From Streptomyces hyaluromycini (GTDB taxonomy: Bacteria > Actinomycetota > Actinomycetes > Streptomycetales > Streptomycetaceae), in assembly GCF_002217755.1 (NCBI RefSeq), contig NZ_BCFL01000022.1:248001-312000 (forward strand): DNA of 64,000 nt, given 5' to 3'. This document shows, one piece after another, positions 16,870 to 25,147 of the stretch. Made by a program: the position numbers and the translations under genes. Positions within the stretch are counted from its first letter, which is position 1, and the number at the start of each line of letters is the position of its first letter. Under the pieces are notes generated by a model that was not told the DNA's origin, ran no database searches, and saw nothing but the letters and a program-made list of their open reading frames with translations.

Positions 16870-18681
16870 ATGGACAACCCCAGAGCAGGTGCCGACGTGC
16901 CCGAAAGCTCCGAGCAGTCGTCCCGGTTCACCCGCCGTCAGGTGCTGACGGTGGCCGGCGGCGCGCTCGCCGGTATGACCCTCGGTCAGGCTGGGGCGTT
17001 CGCCGCCGAGTCGCAGGACGCGGACGCGATCGTCGTCGGCCACGGCCTCGCCGGTCTGGTCGCGACGGCCGAACTCGCCGCCGCCGGCCGCAAGGTGCTG
17101 CTGCTCGACCAGGAGCCGGAGGCGAGCCTGGGCGGCCAGGCGTTCTGGTCCTTCGGCGGTCTGTTCTTCGTCGACTCCGACGAACAGCGGCTGATGGGCG
17201 TCAAGGACTCGCACGACCTCGCCTGGCAGGACTGGCTCGGCACGGCCGGCTTCGACCGGGGCGTCGACGACCCGAACGGCCAGGACTACTGGGCCTACAA
17301 GTGGGCCGAGTCGTATGTGGACTTCGCCTCCGGCGAGAAGCGGTCCTGGCTCTCCGGGCTGGGCGTGCAGTGGTTCCCGATCGTGGGCTGGGCCGAGCGC
17401 GGCGGCGGCCTCGCCGACGGTCACGGCAACTCCGTGCCCCGCTTCCACGTGACCTGGGGCACCGGCCCGGCCGTCGTCGAACCCTTCGAGAAGAAGGTGC
17501 GTGCCGCGGTCGCCGCCGGCAAGGTGACCTTCAAGTTCCGGTACCGCGTCGACGAGCTGGTGACCACCGGCGGGGCGGTGACCGGCGTCCGGGGCGCGGT
17601 CCTGGAGCCCAGCAGCGCGGCCCGCGGCACCCCCAGCAGCCGTACCGTCGTCGGCGACTTCGAGCTGCGCGCCCCGGTCGTGGTGGTCACCTCGGGCGGC
17701 ATCGGCGCCAACCACGACCTCGTACGGCAGAACTGGCCGGCCCGGCTCGGCACCCCGCCCAAGTTCATGGTCACCGGCGTCCCCGCGCACGTGGACGGCC
17801 GGATGCTCGGCATCACCGCCCAGGCGGGCGGCCGGATCGTCAACCCCGACCGGATGTGGCACTACACCGAGGGCCTGCGCAACTACGCCCCGATCTGGCC
17901 GAACCACGGCATCCGCATCCTGCCCGGCCCGTCCTCCATGTGGTTCGACGCCAAGGGCCGCCGCTTCAACACCCCCGACATCCCCGGCTACGACACCCTG
18001 CACACCCTCGGGTCGATCACCGCCTCCGGCTACGACTACTCCTGGTTCGTCACCACCCAGAAGATCATCGCCAAGGAGTTCGCGCTCTCCGGCTCCGAGC
18101 AGAACCCCGACCTCACCAACAAGAACGTCTGGCAGCTGCTCTCCCGGATCTGGCAGACCCCGGAACCCATCGAGAAGTTCAAGAACAACGGCGTCGACTT
18201 CGTGGTCGCCGACAACCTCACCGATCTGGTCACCGGCATGAACAAGCTGACCGGCGACAACCTCATCGACCTCGCCGACCTCAGACGGCAGATCGAGGCC
18301 CGCGACCGCGAGATCGACAACCCGTACACCAAGGACGTCCAGGTCCAGGGCATCCGCAACGCGCTCAGCTACATCGGCGACTCGCTCAGCCGTACGGCCT
18401 CGATCCACCGGATCCTGGACACCAGTGCGGGCCCGCTGATCGCCGTGCGGCTGAACATCCTCACCCGCAAGACCCTCGGCGGCCTCCAGACCGACCTCTC
18501 CGGACGCGTCCTGGACAGCAGCAGCTCACCCGTCCCCGGCCTGTACGCCGCAGGTGAGGTCGCGGGCTTCGGCGGCGGCGGGGTGCACGGCTACCGCTCG
18601 CTGGAGGGTACCTTCCTCGGCGGCTGCCTCTTCTCCGGCCGGCAGGCGGGCCGTGCGGCGGCCGCGGCGACGGCGACCTGA
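16870..18681 (+). CDS. Tat-exported FAD-binding dehydrogenase (fumarate reductase/ketosteroid dehydrogenase family)
   Basis: The predicted protein is 603 residues. The N-terminus carries a Tat-like signal (SRFTRRQVLTVAGGALAG) ending near AFAAE. It is followed by a dinucleotide-binding motif (IVVGHGLAGLVATAELAAAG), the GGQAFWSFGGLFF segment typical of FAD_binding_2 flavoproteins, and a C-terminal FAD motif (GLYAAGEVAGFGGGG). This family includes fumarate-reductase-like and 3-ketosteroid dehydrogenase-like oxidoreductases; the substrate is unknown, and cofactor loading before Tat export would be expected. GGAAGG precedes ATG 16870. The gene stands alone, with a hairpin terminator about 100 bp downstream. 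Confidence 0.88.
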   Translation: MDNPRAGADVPESSEQSSRFTRRQVLTVAGGALAGMTLGQAGAFAAESQDADAIVVGHGLAGLVATAELAAAGRKVLLLDQEPEASLGGQAFWSFGGLFFVDSDEQRLMGVKDSHDLAWQDWLGTAGFDRGVDDPNGQDYWAYKWAESYVDFASGEKRSWLSGLGVQWFPIVGWAERGGGLADGHGNSVPRFHVTWGTGPAVVEPFEKKVRAAVAAGKVTFKFRYRVDELVTTGGAVTGVRGAVLEPSSAARGTPSSRTVVGDFELRAPVVVVTSGGIGANHDLVRQNWPARLGTPPKFMVTGVPAHVDGRMLGITAQAGGRIVNPDRMWHYTEGLRNYAPIWPNHGIRILPGPSSMWFDAKGRRFNTPDIPGYDTLHTLGSITASGYDYSWFVTTQKIIAKEFALSGSEQNPDLTNKNVWQLLSRIWQTPEPIEKFKNNGVDFVVADNLTDLVTGMNKLTGDNLIDLADLRRQIEARDREIDNPYTKDVQVQGIRNALSYIGDSLSRTASIHRILDTSAGPLIAVRLNILTRKTLGGLQTDLSGRVLDSSSSPVPGLYAAGEVAGFGGGGVHGYRSLEGTFLGGCLFSGRQAGRAAAAATAT

Positions 18682-19000
18682 CGGAAAGGGCCGGGAAAGT
18701 CCGAGTCACCCCACCCCCAACCCGTCCCGACAGTGGCACCCTTGACAGCGTGCGTACTGTTTCGCGACGTTTGAGCGACACCTCCGGACCGGCGACCCCG
18801 TCGCCGGTCCGGGAACGAAGGTGTACAGCGGGGAACAGGAGCTGTTCGTAGAAACGGCGGAACGGCAGAACGCGGCATACGCGTTATGGGGGGGGAGCGG
18901 TCGCCCATGCGATCCAGAGGCCAGTGCAGAGGTCCGTCCGGGAGTCGGCCCGGGAGTCATGCGCCACACACCTCGTCAGCCGAAGGGCGGTTGATCTGAG
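18682..19000. other. Gene-free stretch between FAD dehydrogenase and CelD-like gene
   Basis: About 320 bp with no credible ORF. It contains the terminator-like hairpin at 18784-18812; the promoter of the downstream CelD-like gene probably lies between the hairpin and 19000. No RNA gene or palindromic operator was recognised. Confidence 0.5.
18784..18812 (+). terminator. Hairpin terminator downstream of the FAD dehydrogenase
   Basis: A perfect 13-bp stem (CCGGACCGGCGAC with its complement, 18784-18796 and 18800-18812) has a 3-nt loop. No T-run follows, which is common for Streptomyces terminators. Confidence 0.6.
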
Positions 19001-20104
19001 GTGGACATCACGATCCACAGACCCGGCGAGCTGACCCAGTCGCTCTGCCGGGCCTGGCACCGCGCGATGGACGAGTCGCCGGAGTACGCCAACCCCTTTC
19101 TGGCCCCGGAGTTCACGATCGGCGTCGGCAAACACCGCGCCGGCGTGCGGGTGGCGGTCCTGCGCGAGGGCGGCGAACCCGTCGGCTTCCTCCCGTACGA
19201 GCGCAACGCCCTCGGTGTCGGCCGGGCCGTCGGCCTCGGCCTCTCCGACTGCCAGGCGCTGGTGCACCGGCCCGGAGTCGGCTGGGACGCCCAGGAACTG
19301 CTGAGCGCCTGCGGGATGTCCATCTTCGAGTTCGACCACCTGGTGGCCGAGCAGAGACCTTTCGCCCCGCACGTCACCGGCACCTTCGCCTCGCCGGTGA
19401 TCGACGTGAAGCCCGGCGACGCCGGCTACCCCGAGTGGCTGCGCGCCACCTACCCGGGCCTGGCGAAGACCACACTGAAGAAGGAACGGCGCCTCGGCCG
19501 TGACATCGGCGACCTGCGCTTCGAGTTCGACGAGCGCGACCCCGCGGCCCTGCGCACCCTGATGCGCTGGAAGTCCGCCCAGTACCGGCGGACCGGACGC
19601 ATGGACCGCTTCGCCCGCCCCTGGATCGTCGACCTCGTGGACCACCTCTTCCACGTCCGTGAGGAACACTTCACCGGTGTGCTGTCCGTGCTCTATGCGG
19701 GCGACCGGCCGGTGGCCGCGCACTTCGGCCCGCGCTCGGCCACCGTACTCGCCGCCTGGTTCACCGCCTACGACCCCGAACTGCACTACTACTCACCGGG
19801 GTTGATGATGCATCTGCGCACGGCCGAGGCCGCGGCGCGCGGCGGGGTCACCCTCGTCGACCTGGGGCGCGGCGACAAGGAGTACAAGGACTGGCTCAAG
19901 ACCCGCGAACTGCGGGTCGGCGAGGGGTTCGTCACCCGTGCCCACCCGGTGGCCGCGGCGCACCGCCTGTGGCGCCGGCCGGTCCGCGGGCTGCGCAACA
20001 CCGTCCTGGCCCATCCCCGGCTGCGCGATCCGGCGGACCGGCTGCTCAAGACGGTCGGCACACTGCGCGCGTCCCGCCGCACGGACGGCCTGCACAAGGG
20101 GTGA
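19001..20104 (+). CDS. CelD/BcsL-like GNAT-fold acetyltransferase
   Basis: This 367-residue protein has the double-GNAT layout of the CelD/FemAB-like acyltransferases (Acetyltransf_6). Characteristic parts are an early WHRAMDESPEYANPFLAPEF, the KKERRLGRDIGDLRFEF segment and the C-terminal PVAAHFGPRS, ELHYYSPGLMMHLRTAEAAA and GDKEYKDWLKT region. Family members are linked to exopolysaccharide or cell-envelope modification, using acyl-CoA or aminoacyl donors. There is no signal peptide. The start is GTG 19001 with GAAGGGCGG about 10 nt upstream. No polysaccharide gene is next to it, so the role is inferred from family only. A tandem repeat follows its stop. Confidence 0.82.
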   Translation: MDITIHRPGELTQSLCRAWHRAMDESPEYANPFLAPEFTIGVGKHRAGVRVAVLREGGEPVGFLPYERNALGVGRAVGLGLSDCQALVHRPGVGWDAQELLSACGMSIFEFDHLVAEQRPFAPHVTGTFASPVIDVKPGDAGYPEWLRATYPGLAKTTLKKERRLGRDIGDLRFEFDERDPAALRTLMRWKSAQYRRTGRMDRFARPWIVDLVDHLFHVREEHFTGVLSVLYAGDRPVAAHFGPRSATVLAAWFTAYDPELHYYSPGLMMHLRTAEAAARGGVTLVDLGRGDKEYKDWLKTRELRVGEGFVTRAHPVAAAHRLWRRPVRGLRNTVLAHPRLRDPADRLLKTVGTLRASRRTDGLHKG

Positions 20105-20120
20105 GCCGACCCGCCCGGCG

Positions 20121-20174
20121 GCGGCCGCCCGCACCCGGCCGTCGCCGCCGCGGCCGCCCGCACCCGGCCGTCGC
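20121..20174 (+). repeat. 25-bp tandem direct repeat
   Basis: A perfect 25-bp unit beginning GCGGCCGCCCGCACCC occurs at 20121-20145 and 20150-20174 (period 29 bp), directly after the CelD-like gene. It is extremely G+C rich and has no obvious function. Confidence 0.7.
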
Positions 20175-20270
20175 GGCCGACCGCTCGCCCGCCGTTCGCA
20201 CTATGATCCTGTAAAGGTAAAAATCTAGGGGTTTGCCCTGGTAAGGATGTCGCCTCGGCCGGAGTGGACC

Positions 20271-21101
20271 ATGCCCCGCAAGCGCTCAACGGACGACGAC
20301 GAGCTGCTGGCCAGACTCAGGTCGCTCACCGCCCAGGCACGCGAGCGGGCCGAGTACCAGCGTTCGCAGGTGGAGCTGGCCATCGCCCTCCAGCGCGGCA
20401 TGCTGCCCCGGGACCTGCCCGACACCCCCCGCTTCCATCTGGCCGTCCGGTACGCGCCCGCCTGCTTCGGGCTCAACGTGGGCGGCGACTGGTACGACGC
20501 CTTCACGCTGCCGGACGGGCACATCGGCCTGTCCATAGGCGACGTCCAGGGCCACAACATCGAGGCGGCCGCCTTCATGGGCCAGGTCCGGGCGGCCCTG
20601 AGGGCGCTCGCCTCGGTGAGCGGCGGGCCGGGCGAGCTGCTCGCCCGCACCAACGACCTGCTGGTGTCCCTGGGCAGCGACCTCTTCGCGACCTGCACCT
20701 TCATGCGGCTCGACCCGGAGACCGGGGTCCTGGAGAGCGCCCGGGCCGGCCACGTTCCGTTCGTCTGGGCCACCGCCGACGGAAAGTCCGGGCTCGGGGA
20801 GGACGAGGGCGGACCCCCGCTGGGCATCGAGCCCGGCATCGACTACCCGGTGGCCCGGTACCGGCTCACCACCGGCGGCATGGTCGTGCTGCTCACGGAC
20901 GGGGTGGTGGAGGGGCCGTCGATGCCCATCGAGGAGGGACTCGACCAGGTGGTACGGCTCGCCGGTGTGGCCGCCGTCGCCGGCCTGGAGGCACAGTCCC
21001 TGGCCGCCGCCGTGATCAAGGGCGCGGAACGCGTGGGCCACGAGGACGACGCGGCCGTCCTGGTCATGGGCCACGACGACCCGGACACCCCCACGCCGTA
21101 G
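20271..21101 (+). CDS. SpoIIE/PP2C-type serine phosphatase
   Basis: The product is about 276 residues. A short basic N-terminal helix (LRSLTAQARERAEYQRSQVELAIALQ split over two turns) leads into a PP2C/RsbU-type phosphatase domain: LQRGMLP, GGDWYDAF, GDVQGHNIEAA, FMRLDPETG, ARAGHVPF, PLGIEPG and LLTDGVVE. The Asp residues in GGDW, GDVQGH and LTDG form the metal site. It probably dephosphorylates an anti-sigma antagonist (STAS) protein. No such partner is adjacent. ATG 20271 has GGAG six bases upstream, while ATG 20247 has AAGG directly abutting it and is less likely. Confidence 0.87.
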   Translation: MPRKRSTDDDELLARLRSLTAQARERAEYQRSQVELAIALQRGMLPRDLPDTPRFHLAVRYAPACFGLNVGGDWYDAFTLPDGHIGLSIGDVQGHNIEAAAFMGQVRAALRALASVSGGPGELLARTNDLLVSLGSDLFATCTFMRLDPETGVLESARAGHVPFVWATADGKSGLGEDEGGPPLGIEPGIDYPVARYRLTTGGMVVLLTDGVVEGPSMPIEEGLDQVVRLAGVAAVAGLEAQSLAAAVIKGAERVGHEDDAAVLVMGHDDPDTPTP

Positions 21102-21180
21102 CCCGGGGGCACCGGCACCGGCCCCTTCACGTCGGCCGCGGGCGGCGCCCGCCTCGCCGACCCGGCCGCCTCGGTGTCTG

Positions 21181-22194
21181 ATGGCTGGTGTGGTGGGTAA
21201 CCAGGAGCTGCGCCGGCCGGCCGTCCTCGCTCTCCGGACGCTGGCCGTGGCCACCTGCTACTACGCGGCAGGACGGCTCGGCCTGCTGTGCCGGCTCACC
21301 GTCGAGGGCGCCGTCTTCACCCCCGTCTATCCGTCGACCGGTGTGGCGCTGGCCTGTCTGCTGGTCTTCGGGCTGGGCTGCTGGCCGGGCATCACGCTCG
21401 GCGCCTTCTTCCTCGTGCTGTCGCTCGGCATGCCCGGGCCCGACGCCGTGGGCATCCTCCTCGGCAGCACGGCCGGGCCGGTCTGCGCGTACCTGATGCT
21501 GCGCCGGGTCGGCTTCCGCACCGACCTGAGCCGGCTGCGGGACGGTCTCGCCCTGGTGTTCCTCGGAGCGCTCGCCGCCATGGTGGTCAGCTCCGGCATC
21601 GACGTGGCCACGCTGATCCTGGCCGGCAAGCTCGACACGGCCCACTTCTGGCCGATCTGGCTGGCGTGGTGGGTGGGCGACGCGATGGGCGTCCTGATCG
21701 TCACCCCGGTCCTGCTGGTGCTGTTCGAAACCCGCAGGCCGCCGTCCCTGGCCCGCTGGAAGGAGGTCCTGGCCCTCGCGGCCGTGGCGGCGGTCCTGGT
21801 CCCGGTGGCCACGCACAGCTCCCTGAGCGCGCTGTTCCTCGTCTACCCGCTGCTGATCTGGGCCGCGCTGCGGTTCCGGCTGGCCGGAAGCATGCTGTGC
21901 GCCCTGTTCGCCTCGGTGACGGCCACGGTCGCCGCGACGGACGGCGTCGGCGCGTTCGCCCGGCTGTCCCCCGTCGAGGTGATGCTGAAGCTGCAGCTGT
22001 TCAACGGCTCGCTGGCCCTGACCGCACTGCTGCTGTCGGCCGTCATCACCGAACAGCACAACACCCGGCGCTCCGTCGCGGAGGCCTGCAAGGAACTGGC
22101 CGAGGTCCTGGAACACCTCACCGCGCACGACTCCCCGGCCGGGCGCGCCCCGCCGGAGGCGGCGCAGCCGCGGCGCGAGCGCGGCACCCGGTGA
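21181..22194 (+). CDS. MASE1-domain integral membrane protein
   Basis: This 337-residue protein is mostly membrane: about eight hydrophobic segments beginning with YYAAGRLGLLCRLTVEGAVF and containing PVYPSTGVALACLLVFG and WLAWWVGDAMGVLIVTPVLL, the hallmark phrases of the MASE1 sensory domain. The family usually precedes kinase, phosphatase or GGDEF output domains. Here the output part is absent and only a short cytoplasmic tail (EQHNTRRSVAEACKELAEVL) remains, so the protein may partner in trans with the PP2C phosphatase encoded 80 bp upstream. The start ATG 21181 lacks a clear ribosome binding site. A strong hairpin follows the stop. Confidence 0.85.
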   Translation: MAGVVGNQELRRPAVLALRTLAVATCYYAAGRLGLLCRLTVEGAVFTPVYPSTGVALACLLVFGLGCWPGITLGAFFLVLSLGMPGPDAVGILLGSTAGPVCAYLMLRRVGFRTDLSRLRDGLALVFLGALAAMVVSSGIDVATLILAGKLDTAHFWPIWLAWWVGDAMGVLIVTPVLLVLFETRRPPSLARWKEVLALAAVAAVLVPVATHSSLSALFLVYPLLIWAALRFRLAGSMLCALFASVTATVAATDGVGAFARLSPVEVMLKLQLFNGSLALTALLLSAVITEQHNTRRSVAEACKELAEVLEHLTAHDSPAGRAPPEAAQPRRERGTR

Positions 22195-22199
22195 CCACG

Positions 22200-22236
22200 C
22201 CACGGGGGACCGGGCGAGCAGCCCGGTCCCCCGTGG
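22200..22236. terminator. Bidirectional hairpin terminator
   Basis: A perfect 16-bp stem (22200-22215 with 22221-22236; CCACGGGGGACCGGGC and complement) has a 5-nt loop and lies between the convergent MASE1 and cyclophilin genes. On the plus strand it is followed by AAAAAA rather than T, so neither direction has a classical U-tract after it. Confidence 0.8.
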
Positions 22237-22254
22237 AAAAAAGCCGGTCCGAGC

Positions 22255-22746
22255 TCAGACGGTACCGCTCGCCGTGATCTCGACCTTGGCCTTGGGGCTG
22301 CCGCTCTGCGAGCCGTAGCTCTCGATCTTGTCGACGATGTCCTGGCCCTCGACGACCTCGCCGAAGACCACGTGCTTGCCGTCCAGCCAGGACGTCACGA
22401 CGGTGGTGACGAAGAACTGCGAGCCGTTGGTGTTCCTGCCCGCGTTGGCCATGCTGAGCAGGTACGGACGGTCGTGCTTGAGATTGAAGTTCTCGTCCTT
22501 GAACTTCTCGCCGTAGATGCTCTTGCCGCCGGTGCCGTCGCCGCGGGTGAAGTCACCGCCCTGGAGCATGAACTGCGGGATGATCCGGTGGAAGCCGGAA
22601 CCGGCGTATCCGAAGCCGTGCTGTCCCGTGGCGAGCTCACGGAAGTTGCGGGCCGTCTCGGGCACCACGTCGTCGAACAGGCTGAACACGATCCGGCCGG
22701 CCGGCTCGTTGTTGATCGAAATGTCGAAATAAACGTTGTCGCTCAT
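22255..22746 (-). CDS. Cyclophilin-type peptidyl-prolyl cis-trans isomerase
   Basis: This 163-residue cytoplasmic cyclophilin A-like enzyme catalyses cis-trans isomerisation of prolyl bonds. Conserved elements are visible in order: FDISINNEPAGRIVFSLFDDVVPETARNF (given here in pieces), GSGFHRIIPQFMLQGGDF (catalytic Arg in FHRII), SMANAGRNTNGSQFFVTT and WLDGKHVVFGEVVEG. ATG 22746 starts the protein directly at the first beta strand; a longer frame upstream has no domain support. There is no export signal. It is probably a housekeeping folding enzyme. The convergent neighbour is separated by a strong terminator. Confidence 0.95.
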   Translation of the reverse strand: MSDNVYFDISINNEPAGRIVFSLFDDVVPETARNFRELATGQHGFGYAGSGFHRIIPQFMLQGGDFTRGDGTGGKSIYGEKFKDENFNLKHDRPYLLSMANAGRNTNGSQFFVTTVVTSWLDGKHVVFGEVVEGQDIVDKIESYGSQSGSPKAKVEITASGTV

Positions 22747-22814
22747 GCAGGTCAACCTATCGCGAACCGTCCGAGGGGGCCGCACGACCCGGGGTGTCGG
22801 GGCGCCGGGGCCGC

Positions 22815-23372
22815 TCAGGGATCCACCAGGGTGTGCAGGAGCTCCCGGCCGACGGGCCAGTCACCGAGACCGCTCGCGGAGTTGAGGTGCCCGTGCGCGC
22901 CGACGGAGCGCCACGGCGCCCGCCAGCCCGATGCCAGCGCGGCGGAGGCCGTGGCATCGGCGTAGGGGTCGTTCTCGCTCGCCACCACCAGGGCGGGGCC
23001 GGGCAGTGGGCGGGCGGACAGCTCCAGGAACGTCGGCGCGGCCGCGCCCGGGAACGCCGGACCCCGGGGATCGGGCGGAGCGGCCAGGAACGCCGGGACC
23101 GCCCGGGGCCGCGCCCGCGCCAGCCACTCGGCCGCCGCCCAGCAGCCGAGGCTGTGCGCCACCAGCGCCACCCGGCCGTCCACCCCGCCGTCCCGTGCGA
23201 CGGCGACGTCGTAGGCGGCCTGCACCGCGGCCACCCAGTCCCGCAGCTCGGGCCGGTTCCACGACGCGGGGGCGATCCGCACCGCCGCGTCGCCCCAGGC
23301 CTGCTCCCACCGGCTCTGCCAGTGCCTTTCGTCCGACCCGTCGATCCCGGGGATGATGACGTACGCGACCAC
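22815..23372 (-). CDS. RBBP9/YdeN-family serine hydrolase
   Basis: This is a small (185-residue) alpha/beta hydrolase of the RBBP9/YdeN family: VIIPGIDGSDERHWQ at the start, the nucleophile elbow VAHSLGCW, an Asp in SENDPYA and the His in GHLNSASGLGDWP. The compact size and the HLNSxSGxGxWP ending are diagnostic. Members act as small-ester serine hydrolases with uncharacterised natural substrates. GTG 23372 is chosen because GGAAAGGGCGG is placed just upstream and because the first beta strand starts at VAYVIIPG. It is divergent from the Lrp regulator at 23496, sharing a 123-bp intergenic region, so Lrp control is possible. Confidence 0.88.
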   Translation of the reverse strand: MVAYVIIPGIDGSDERHWQSRWEQAWGDAAVRIAPASWNRPELRDWVAAVQAAYDVAVARDGGVDGRVALVAHSLGCWAAAEWLARARPRAVPAFLAAPPDPRGPAFPGAAAPTFLELSARPLPGPALVVASENDPYADATASAALASGWRAPWRSVGAHGHLNSASGLGDWPVGRELLHTLVDP

Positions 23373-23495
23373 CGCCGACCGCCCTTTCCGTCGTGCCCCG
23401 GCGCCCGCCGGGTCCGTTCCGAGGGCGATTCTGGACGGACCAGTGGCGGCGGCGCGGCCCGGCAAGTGATCCAGAAGAAAGCGGGAACGAGGACG

Positions 23496-23942
23496 ATGGA
23501 ATCACTCGACGACATCGACCGGGCCATCCTGGAGCTGCTCCAGACCGCGGGCCGGCTCACCGGAGCCGAGGTCGGACGGCGTGTCGGACTCTCCCAGCCG
23601 GCGGCGGGCGCCCGGATCCAGCGGCTGGAGAAGACCGGTGTCATCACCGGCTACCGCGCCGTCGTCGCCCCCGCCGCGCTCGGGCTCAACATCCACGCCG
23701 TGGTCCGGCTGCGCACCACGCACGCGCGGCTGCCGATGGCGCTCGCCCTCGCCGACCGGACCCCGGAGGTCGTCTCGACGCTCCGGGTGACCGGCGAGGA
23801 CTGCCTGGTCTTCGACGTGCACTGCACCCACGCCGAACGCCTCGAAGAGATCGTGGACTCCCTGGCCCGCCACGGCCCGGTCACCACGTCCCTCGTACTG
23901 CGCGGCTATCCGCCCAAGCCGCTGCCCACCACGAACCCCTAG
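23496..23942 (+). CDS. Lrp/AsnC-family transcriptional regulator
   Basis: This 148-residue regulator has an N-terminal winged helix (LDDIDRAILELLQ, then RVGLSQPAAGARIQRLEKTGVI split by the turn) and a C-terminal RAM domain (VVRLRTTH, VVSTLRVTGEDCLVFDVHC) that typically senses amino acids and assembles into octamers. ATG 23496 follows GAACGAGGA. The divergent RBBP9-type hydrolase is a possible target. Its stop TAG overlaps the stop of the converging SGNH hydrolase gene by four bases. Confidence 0.92.
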   Translation: MESLDDIDRAILELLQTAGRLTGAEVGRRVGLSQPAAGARIQRLEKTGVITGYRAVVAPAALGLNIHAVVRLRTTHARLPMALALADRTPEVVSTLRVTGEDCLVFDVHCTHAERLEEIVDSLARHGPVTTSLVLRGYPPKPLPTTNP

Positions 23943-24862
23943 TAACGCCGCTCCAGCCGCTCCAGCACGGCCTGGGCCATGGCCGCCTCGCCCTTGGCGT
24001 TGGGGTGCGCCGGGGCGGCCGGGGAGGTCGGCTGGAGGGGTTCGATCCAGCGGTCGGCGGGGGCCTTGCACATGTCGTGGCCGACGGTCGGGCCGTAGGT
24101 GTCCACGTACCGGGCGCCGTTCCAGGCGGCGACCATGCGCAGCATGAGGTTCAGCCGCTTCCCGGTGTCCCGGAGGTAGGGGAAGTCCTTGGCGGCGAAC
24201 GGGACCGTCGGGTAGCAGCCGCTGCCGTCGTCGGGCAGCAGGTCGGGGTAGCCGACGACCAGGATCCGGGCGTGCGGGGCCCGGGCGCGGACCGCCCGCA
24301 GCACCTTGTCGATCTTGGGCGCGGTCTGCGCGATGTCGACCGTCAGCTGATCGGTGCCGGACGCGTTGTAGTACTGCTGGCAGGGGTTGCCCGTCAGGTC
24401 CTTCGAGCTGAGCGCCGCGCAGGTGCCGATGATGGAGCTGAAGCCCACGTCGTTGCCGCCGATCTGGACGGTCACCAGGTCGGTGCTGCGCTGCACGGCG
24501 TCGAGCTGGGGCCCGTTGGTGCCCTGTGCCTTCCACATCTCGGCGGTGGTCGCTCCGGAACAGCTCACGTCCTTGAAGGCGCTCACGTGCCGGGCCGCCG
24601 CCACCAGCGAGGGGTAGTTGTGGTCGGAGCGGGCGCAGTTCGCGTCGACCTGCGTCGGGATGAGCGGGCCCGAGGTGTAGGAGTCGCCGAGCGCCACATA
24701 GCTGGTGCCGCGGTCGTGGCCGGAGCCGTGACCGGGACTGCCGTGTGCCGCGGCCGGTGTCGTGGACGCGGCCACCAGGGCGCAGCCGCCCAGCGCCGCC
24801 GCCACGGTGGCCTTCCGCCGGTGCCGTCTCGCCGAACCGTCGGACGGAATGCCGTACGCCAT
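23939..24862 (-). CDS. Secreted SGNH/GDSL lipase or esterase
   Basis: The product is 307 residues. It has a signal peptide (Arg-rich start, hydrophobic VAAALGGCALVAAS, cleavage near AAA-HGS) followed by an SGNH hydrolase domain: YVALGDSYTSG (catalytic Ser block I), CSGATTAEM, VTVQIGGNDVGF (block III Asn) and the C-terminal DxxH-type ending with APAHPNAKGE (block V). Cysteine pairs agree with the disulfide-rich Streptomyces lipase type. It probably hydrolyses acyl esters of lipids outside the cell. ATG 24862 is supported by the GGGGGG-rich ribosome binding site. A His/Gly-rich stretch after the signal may be a flexible or metal-binding linker. Confidence 0.92.
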   Translation of the reverse strand: MAYGIPSDGSARRHRRKATVAAALGGCALVAASTTPAAAHGSPGHGSGHDRGTSYVALGDSYTSGPLIPTQVDANCARSDHNYPSLVAAARHVSAFKDVSCSGATTAEMWKAQGTNGPQLDAVQRSTDLVTVQIGGNDVGFSSIIGTCAALSSKDLTGNPCQQYYNASGTDQLTVDIAQTAPKIDKVLRAVRARAPHARILVVGYPDLLPDDGSGCYPTVPFAAKDFPYLRDTGKRLNLMLRMVAAWNGARYVDTYGPTVGHDMCKAPADRWIEPLQPTSPAAPAHPNAKGEAAMAQAVLERLERRY

Positions 24863-25065
24863 GGAGATCCCCCCAGGAACCAGGACGCGCACGGAACCGG
24901 TCCCGACGGGCGGCCCGCACGCGTGTGTCGGGGGTCTGTATACCGCCCGGTAGGACTCCGTAGCCAGGGGTCTGACGCAAGGAACTGGATCGAGTAACCA
25001 GCCCTGCCCGTACGGGCATCCGGTCCTGCCCGAGGCCGCGTGGCACCCTCCGCGATTGCAGCAGG

Positions 25066-25116
25066 AAACCGATCGGTTTACGATGGCCTCGACCCGATGG
25101 AAACCGATCGGTTTCC
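25066..25116. promoter_or_regulatory. Twin TetR-type operators upstream of the SDR gene
   Basis: AAACCGATCGGTTT occurs twice, at 25066-25079 and 25101-25114. The second is part of an 18-bp perfect palindrome, GGAAACCGATCGGTTTCC (25099-25116). Copies are 35 bp apart centre to centre, about 30-80 bp before the SDR start, where they would overlap a promoter. The AAACCGATCGGTTT form is typical of TetR-family operators regulating their own neighbour oxidoreductase. No tetR gene lies next to them in this window. Confidence 0.72.
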
Positions 25117-25147
25117 AATCTTCTCGCACGTCTGGAGCGTGAGTGTC

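Noticed and set aside
18743..18775. TTGACA at about 18750 as a promoter -35 element
   Set aside because: No suitable -10 hexamer is found 16-19 bp downstream.
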